64,000 bases of DNA from CAZHPA01 sp964533945 (lineage in GTDB: Bacteria; Bacillota; Clostridia; Lachnospirales; WRBF01). Below the pieces are notes generated by a model. That model was not told where the DNA came from, searched no databases, and was given only the letters and a program-made list of their open reading frames with translations. Positions within the stretch are counted from its first letter, which is position 1. Every line of letters begins with the position of its first letter. The stretch is taken from contig CAZHPA010000002.1 in the NCBI GenBank assembly GCA_964533945.1, forward strand, positions 62,001-126,000. Reading direction: 5' to 3'. This document shows, piece by piece, positions 59,301-64,000 of this stretch. The position numbers were made by a program, and so were the translations under genes.

Positions 59301-62300
59301 TAGCTAATGGATTATTATCGCCACCGCCAACATAGCAATCAGGTTGATAAGCTTTAACATCTAATGTTTTTGCAGCAGTGCCGTTTTTAATAACTTTTAC
59401 TTGGTTAATTCTTTGTATTTCAGCACTGTTGGCATTTGATAACAAGAAACCTACAAAATCTTTATCTGTTTCGCTCTTGCTAGCATCAGCACCATTGAAT
59501 GTTAATGTATATTTGCCTTGAAGCAATTTTTTGCTTAACAAATCAGTTGGGGCATTAAATATTGCTGTTAATACAAGTTCTTTTGCAGTTCCGCCAGAGT
59601 TTGCAAACCCTTCAACCCAATATGGGTTTTCGTAGAATAATGTACCCTCGTATGCTATACCGGGTTTAACTCCTCCTGCAATAGCGCTGCTGTTAAATGA
59701 GTCTGCTGTAGTTGTAACTGCAGCTTTAGACACTATTGTCATGTCGTTTTCTTTAAGGGCATAATACATTTTTGCACCTTCCATTAATAATGGAACTGCA
59801 AATTTAATCGCTGTTAAATCTTCAGTGCTTTCCACTTCAAAGTCAAATGGATTGTTTGAAGGAATTTGCGGATTAACGTATAACACTCTATTTTTTGTTA
59901 CAGCTGCTATAGCGCCAATTGCGTTTGCTGCGTATTCTGCTCTGTAGTAGCCAATTTTTGAACGGGATAAAGCGCCAGTTCCTGTAACTTCTTCTTCTGT
60001 ATCTGTAGTTTTATGATACAAAGTAGGTGCTGAAGCATTTTCTATAACTTCCCCATCAACTTTTACTTGTGCAGGTATAACAAAGGTAGCGTATGGTAAT
60101 GTATTAGTTGAGTATGCTAAAATAAAAGGATTCATAGCACTAGAATCAGTAAATTCAATAGTTTGAACTGCTGTTAATGCAGTTGCAGTTGTTTCAGTTA
60201 CTGGTGCTGTGTCATCTGTATATGCTTCGTCTTTAATAGTTAAAGTTGCTGTTCCTGCTGTAGCTGCTGCAGTTGTAAATGCAACTAAAGCTTTTTTGCC
60301 ACTATCATAAACTTTTACGCCTGCTATTGTTAAACTTGCGCCTGCAAGTGTTAAGTTGCCAGCAGATAAATTAGAATCGAATGTTTTTCCGTCTTCTGTA
60401 ATTTCTAATTTAATTGCGTTGTTGCCTGCTGCTATATCAACTTCTTGACCTGTTGTTGATGCTTCTTCAACTATAACTGTAGCAACATCAGAAGTTACGC
60501 TAGTTGCATCTGTTGCAGAAACTACACAATAGTAGTAGTAAGTGTCTGCTGCATCAGTTGGAACTGAATAAGTTGCGTTAGTTTCGTCTGCAATTATAGT
60601 TCCGTCTACGTTGCTGTCTGTTGTATTTGAATACCATTGATATTCTAAAGTTGCACCTTCTGTAACTGTTGCTGTAACTGATAAAGTAGCAGTGCCACCA
60701 ACTGTTACTGTTGTGTCTTGAGGTTGAGCAGTAATAGTTATAACTGGAGTTGCTATTACTTCTTCTTCAACTATAACTGTAGCAACATCAGAAGTTACGC
60801 TAGTTGCATCTGTTGCAGAAACTACACAATAGTAGTAGTAAGTGTCTGCTGCATCAGTTGGAACTGAATAAGTTGCGTTAGTTTCGTCTGCAATTATAGT
60901 TCCGTCTACGTTGCTGTCTGTTGTATTTGAATACCATTGATATTCTAAAGTTGCACCTTCTGTAACTGTTGCTGTAACTGATAAAGTAGCAGTGTCACCA
61001 ACTGTTACTGTTGTGTCTTGAGGTTGAGCAGTGATAGTTATAACTGGAGTTGCCGGTGCTGGGTTAACTACAACTGTAGCAATAGCAGAATTTTTGCTAG
61101 CTGCACCTGTTGCAGAAACTACACAATAGTAGTAAGTAGTAGCTGCTGTTGTAGTTGGAACTGTGTAAGTTGCACTAGTTGCACCTGTAACTGCAGTTGC
61201 GCCTGTTATGCTGTTTGTTGTGTTTGAATACCATTGATATTCTAAAGTTGCACCTTCTGTAACTGTTGCTGTAACTGATAAATTAGCAGTTCCGCCAACT
61301 GTTGTTGTTACGCCTAAAGGTTGAGCAGTAATAGTTATAACCGGAGCTACTGCTAAATTCCCTTGCAATAAGTCTGCTTTAACAATCCATTCATATGTGC
61401 TGTTTACCAATTTTACGAAGCCAACAGGAGTTGATGGGTCAAAACTTGTTATAGTGTTATTGCTATTAGCAACAACGCCTATTGCGCCACTTCCTATTTC
61501 ATAGTTCAAGTTTCCATTACCATCATCAACAAGAAGAACTGCGCCATCCTTTTGTAATGTTACGCCTGCGTCATTGCCAGGTGTATCGTTACCAATTACA
61601 AGGTTTCCAAGTACTTTTAATACAAAAGTTCCATCTGCTGCTGTAGCAGAACTAGTTGGAGCAAGCAGTGTTAAAACACCGCTTGCAACTATAAGATTTT
61701 GTCCTTCATTAACAACAAATGCTTTTCCGCTTCTTTGCTTTAAGCTTGTGCCGCCATTTAATACTATATCAAATGGAGAAGGAGTTGTGCTAAATAATGT
61801 AACGCCTGAACCTTTGAATGTCATGCTTGCGCCGTTATCAAGTGAAAACCAAGCATCATCTTCTTTAGCATCACCTGCAGGGCAAACAATTAAATCATCT
61901 GCTCCACCAGTTCCGTAAAGATAACCGCCACCATTAACTGTTAATTCTAAGCCTGCAGTATTAGTTCCGCCAAAGCCATCATAATCAAAGTTAGTAGCTG
62001 TTGCGCCGCTTGCAATTTCAATTTTAACTTCACTGTTAGCAATATCAAAACCATCAGGGAAAACAAGGTTAACGCCTACAGGTACAGTAATTATAACTTC
62101 GCCTACATCTGCTATTGATTCTGGAAGTTTAACTTCTTTAGGGTCTGCTGCGTCAGCGCCAACTGGAGTTTGTATAGTAATTGTTATTGGAGTGCCGGGT
62201 ACTGGTGTTATTGCTTCAAATGCTGCATCAAGAGTTTCTGTATTTTTAACAATAATTTCATCAGAACCTGCGCCTACTGTTAAATCTTCTAATGAATCAT

Positions 62301-64000
62301 AGCTAATCATTATTTCAATTTCTGTTGCGCTTACGCTAGTAATTTTGTAACCTGCTGCGCCTGAAAGTGAAGAAGAAGAATCTAATTTAACAAGGCTATC
62401 AAATGAGCCAAAACCAGCGCCAGTTTGCCAATCAGTAGTATTAAATTCATAACCAGCTTCAGCGGTTACTTTAATTTTCCCAATATATTGCGAACCTGCT
62501 GCAAAAAGTTCTCCGCCGCCTGCTCCTGTTGTTTCATCTGTCCACCAGCCTTCGCTTGATGCTGTTGCATAAGTATCTGCAATTGTTATTTCTTTTTGCC
62601 CTGTTGCATCTTTACCAACAAGAAGCCCTGGTGCTTTAATTGTTAAACTTTCTATTGCAGTTGCTGCCGCAGGAATTGAAATTGTTGATTCAAGTGAACC
62701 TGTGCAGTTTGCAGCTGTTACTATAACTTTAATTGTTTTGCCTAAATCACCAGTAACTAAAGTATAAGTTGAAGCTGTTTCGCCAGCAATTGCTGTGTAG
62801 TTTGTGCCATCGCTAGAGCTTAACCATTCATATGTTAAAGTTCCATGATATGTTGGAGTAGCTCCTGATACAGCTGCTGTTAATGTTTGGCCATCTGCTG
62901 CAGTACCTGTAATTGCTACTGTTCCGCCTAATGTTGCTTTAGTAACTGTTAATGTAAATGTAATGTCTGTATTTTGGTTGCCGCTAGCATCTTTAATTGT
63001 GCCTGCTGCAACTTTAAATGTAAACGTACCTGCTGCACCAATAAGTTCGTTTCCTGCTGCAGGTGTAATTGTTGCAGTAGTGCCGCTTAAAGTAAATGTG
63101 CCGTAATGTACATCGCCTGTTATTCCAGTACCTGAAATTGTAATATTTCCGCTTGTACCTGTAACAAAGTCTGCAGCTTCACTTAATGTTGCTGTAATAG
63201 TTCCACTAACTGATTGACCAACAAAGCCTGTTAAGTCTGTAGCATGAGTTTGTTGTGTTCCACCAATTGTTGCTGTTACAGATTCAAGAGTAGGAGCTGT
63301 TGTGTCTGGTGTTGTTCCTGCTATAACTTTAACGGTTGCTCTATTTGATGTTACAGTAGTTGTGCCTGATGTAATTACGCAATAAACTTCATATTCAACT
63401 GGTGTATTGCCTGTAGTCCATGTTAAAGTATCTGTGTATAATATCTCACCTGCAAACTTAGATACAACGCCTGCATCAACTCTGTACCATTCATAAATTA
63501 CTGGCAAACCAAAAGAATTAATTGTTGCTTCAACTGTTAAAGAAGCTTCTGTGTTAACTTCTACTTCTATATCTGCAGGGTGTGTAGTTATAGTAATTGT
63601 AGGTGTAGGTGTTGTTCCTGAACCAACTACAACTTTAGCAAATCTTGAAGGAGCTGTAGGTAAGCTGTTGTCGTCTACAGAAACTACACAGAAATAGTAC
63701 ATAGTGCCTTCTGCGTTAGTTGGAACTGTAAAAGTAGGGTTAGTTTCGCCACCGATTGCTTGCGAATCAGCAAATGCGCCTGTTGGTGTCTTAACCCATT
63801 GATATTGTAATGTTTTGCCTACTGGAACAGTAACTGCTGCAACTGTTAAAGTAGCAGTGTCGTTAACATTTAATTTTAAATCTTGAGGTTGAGCAGTTAT
63901 TTTAATTCCATTCGTTGCATCTTTAACGTTAAATGAAACCCAATCAGCCTCGCCGTCTACTGTGCTAATTTCTGAAGAGCCTTTTTTGTATGCATTTAGG
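56383..64000 (-). CDS. Giant repetitive surface protein, N-terminus beyond the right edge (partial)
   Basis: At least 2538 residues. The frame stays open from the internal ATG at 63702 to base 64000, so that ATG is not the start. Reading towards the C-terminus: Ig-like domains, a Big/SwmB-like domain (TLESVTATIGGTQQTHATDL), a beta-helix-like stretch (~61.5-62.2 kb), three Ig-like domains of which two are nearly identical, two copies of an unknown ~150-residue domain, and two F5/8 type C (CBM32-like) domains (NLALNKPASANGDEG; NLALNQTASSNGEEA). A Glu-rich tail of about 100 residues ends the protein. No SLH or LPXTG at the C-terminus; an anchor could lie upstream. Likely an adhesin or glycan-binding surface protein. 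Confidence 0.85.
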   Translation of the reverse strand, partial: LNAYKKGSSEISTVDGEADWVSFNVKDATNGIKITAQPQDLKLNVNDTATLTVAAVTVPVGKTLQYQWVKTPTGAFADSQAIGGETNPTFTVPTNAEGTMYYFCVVSVDDNSLPTAPSRFAKVVVGSGTTPTPTITITTHPADIEVEVNTEASLTVEATINSFGLPVIYEWYRVDAGVVSKFAGEILYTDTLTWTTGNTPVEYEVYCVITSGTTTVTSNRATVKVIAGTTPDTTAPTLESVTATIGGTQQTHATDLTGFVGQSVSGTITATLSEAADFVTGTSGNITISGTGITGDVHYGTFTLSGTTATITPAAGNELIGAAGTFTFKVAAGTIKDASGNQNTDITFTLTVTKATLGGTVAITGTAADGQTLTAAVSGATPTYHGTLTYEWLSSSDGTNYTAIAGETASTYTLVTGDLGKTIKVIVTAANCTGSLESTISIPAAATAIESLTIKAPGLLVGKDATGQKEITIADTYATASSEGWWTDETTGAGGGELFAAGSQYIGKIKVTAEAGYEFNTTDWQTGAGFGSFDSLVKLDSSSSLSGAAGYKITSVSATEIEIMISYDSLEDLTVGAGSDEIIVKNTETLDAAFEAITPVPGTPITITIQTPVGADAADPKEVKLPESIADVGEVIITVPVGVNLVFPDGFDIANSEVKIEIASGATATNFDYDGFGGTNTAGLELTVNGGGYLYGTGGADDLIVCPAGDAKEDDAWFSLDNGASMTFKGSGVTLFSTTPSPFDIVLNGGTSLKQRSGKAFVVNEGQNLIVASGVLTLLAPTSSATAADGTFVLKVLGNLVIGNDTPGNDAGVTLQKDGAVLLVDDGNGNLNYEIGSGAIGVVANSNNTITSFDPSTPVGFVKLVNSTYEWIVKADLLQGNLAVAPVITITAQPLGVTTTVGGTANLSVTATVTEGATLEYQWYSNTTNSITGATAVTGATSATYTVPTTTAATTYYYCVVSATGAASKNSAIATVVVNPAPATPVITITAQPQDTTVTVGDTATLSVTATVTEGATLEYQWYSNTTDSNVDGTIIADETNATYSVPTDAADTYYYYCVVSATDATSVTSDVATVIVEEEVIATPVITITAQPQDTTVTVGGTATLSVTATVTEGATLEYQWYSNTTDSNVDGTIIADETNATYSVPTDAADTYYYYCVVSATDATSVTSDVATVIVEEASTTGQEVDIAAGNNAIKLEITEDGKTFDSNLSAGNLTLAGASLTIAGVKVYDSGKKALVAFTTAAATAGTATLTIKDEAYTDDTAPVTETTATALTAVQTIEFTDSSAMNPFILAYSTNTLPYATFVIPAQVKVDGEVIENASAPTLYHKTTDTEEEVTGTGALSRSKIGYYRAEYAANAIGAIAAVTKNRVLYVNPQIPSNNPFDFEVESTEDLTAIKFAVPLLMEGAKMYYALKENDMTIVSKAAVTTTADSFNSSAIAGGVKPGIAYEGTLFYENPYWVEGFANSGGTAKELVLTAIFNAPTDLLSKKLLQGKYTLTFNGADASKSETDKDFVGFLLSNANSAEIQRINQVKVIKNGTAAKTLDVKAYQPDCYVGGGDNNPLANPNPVNFVSFEISGTNGSTDANDYEIAYVEKGIYLIGWEWDENLGDFGGYASYGVVFSKEKLTELGVSGNGWSFEVIYDTNGAVKTTIGTFDGVTGAATVNVNLEVGSNVIELTTTGTFASSVSTSAISLTAGTTGASATVANVERISDTKIKVLLNTAATTAGQVTVSVGSAAIATAGIISGTPKTLTQSVNLNSLSIATPVSSTAYQFSGIQAGVSASLSETFAGVNAGTLAYTVEFVGNNASDSLSNVDISGGTLSRTKVGYYIIKAKAAAVAGITEAEAIRILYVNPTNIGTLVVNNTSFGSAHAVVNVPEDIVNSGATVSYKLEDGIETEVSFTEASGSTFTIPTSALAVGTYDVAIYYANKAEYNVTAGYENNSTVTPKKAEIQKTFEVEAVQSEVTSDITSEIITGTYSLTFNGSSASESETDVDFIGFLLTNGAEDSLDVLTSAKFIKDSTSVDTGITGYSIDYYVDSDATIIGDKPDPADFASFAIDGTEYEIAYVQKGVYVIGKWDAGSEEYVAYGVVIDKTKLSPQITRNGWSFEVKFDYVDENSASQKDTKTIAIPTTEIEVDVVSGNLALNKPASANGDEGSHIAVEKAFDGDSGTRWGSSYGINPKWLQVDLQEESLITNFVIDWERRNADDYKIEVSSNGTDWTEVYAQTDFPTEFKETIALETPVSARYVRLYINNFISNCDNVNYPTVSVHEFEVYGSKKVNLALNQTASSNGEEASHFAADKAFDGGTSGQSRWASTNGINQKWLQVDLGEEVSISEVAIIWERCNATDYKLYVSNDPGDFGTPVFVGTKPSQTHKEEILLYTSARGRYVKLVIDNFQLEDATGVGIPWATVSIWEFQIYGKATGTGTFAIPGQELTTAFLLEAFAPLAPAQAVVEEVVEEDVTEDVVEEGAPEDNATEEDVVEEDASEDNVTEEETETSTEEDSLEEAAAEETETEETVEEIVSEEAVAKEII
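60462..61053 (-). repeat. Near-perfect 300-bp tandem duplication of an Ig-like domain
   Basis: 60462-60753 and 60762-61053 (292 bases each, period 300) differ at only two positions. Each encodes a ~100-residue Ig-like domain with TITAQPQDTTVTVG, LEYQWYSNTTDSN and YYYYCVVSA. A more divergent third copy follows at about 61055-61345. Confidence 0.95.

Noticed and set aside
60462..61345. CRISPR-like periodic repeats
   Set aside because: The period is 300 bases, in frame, and encodes Ig-like domains; no short repeats with unique spacers are present.
56383..63702. Taking the ATG at 63702 as the start of the giant protein
   Set aside because: The frame continues open to the window edge and encodes the rest of an Ig-like domain (for example TLQYQWVKTP), so the start lies outside the window.

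Overview
The window is AT-rich DNA from an anaerobic, motile, spore-forming member of the Clostridia. Supporting evidence: dipicolinate synthase genes, the ispF-cysE-cysS-mrnC-rlmB-yacP-sigH block typical of Firmicutes, a two-subunit glycine decarboxylase (gcvPA/gcvPB), a B12-dependent ribonucleotide reductase, flagellar genes, SLH-anchored surface proteins, strong AGGAGG-type ribosome binding sites and frequent TTG/GTG starts. The dockerin-bearing fucosidase and the family 42 beta-galactosidase suggest a host-associated or glycan-rich habitat. No insertion sequence, prophage, CRISPR array or rRNA gene was seen.

Layout. 1-12.7 kb: the Lys-rich tail of an upstream gene, threonine synthase, a short-chain dehydrogenase, a DUF6143-like protein, the glycine cleavage genes gcvT-gcvH-gcvPA and gcvPB (split by an antisense SLOG-type gene), a maltose-acetyltransferase-like gene, carB and a membrane-anchored C39-like peptidase. 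12.9-20.2 kb: a flagellar block on the minus strand (flagellin, fliD, a FliT/FlgN-like chaperone, flaG). Both filament proteins are enlarged by internal repeats, and an unknown exported protein is encoded in the opposite direction between them. 20.3-24.3 kb: GH42 beta-galactosidase and, divergently, a secreted copper-amine-oxidase-N-domain protein with four repeats. 24.4-31.4 kb: dpaAB, then on the minus strand tRNA-Pro, tRNA-Met, ispF, cysE, cysS, mrnC, rlmB, yacP, sigH and tRNA-Thr. 31.7-42.1 kb: RidA, then a surface cluster made of a small dockerin-like protein, a 1254-residue protein with two cohesin-like modules and C-terminal SLH domains, an alpha/beta hydrolase, tRNA-Leu, a multimodular GH29 alpha-L-fucosidase ending in a canonical-looking dockerin, and a LUD-domain gene. 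42.3-54 kb: OGG-type glycosylase, tsaE-tsaB-rimI, a Lon-family protease, a VanW protein, mutS2, tRNA-Arg, engB and nrdJ. 54.1-64 kb: an ABC substrate-binding lipoprotein and permease with no ATPase, with paired dispersed repeats on either side of the permease, then a giant repetitive surface protein that runs off the right edge.

The most interesting system is the cohesin-SLH protein together with the dockerin-bearing fucosidase and the small dockerin-like protein. It reads as a minimal cell-wall-anchored, cellulosome-like assembly aimed at fucosylated glycans. Other points of note are the 797-residue flagellin with a 259-codon internal duplication, a duplicated dpaB tail lying in frame just after its stop codon, a 41-bp direct repeat with a SigK-like promoter match before dpaA, and a hairpin that buries the vanW ribosome binding site. 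All domain calls come from reading sequence motifs; no database search was possible.
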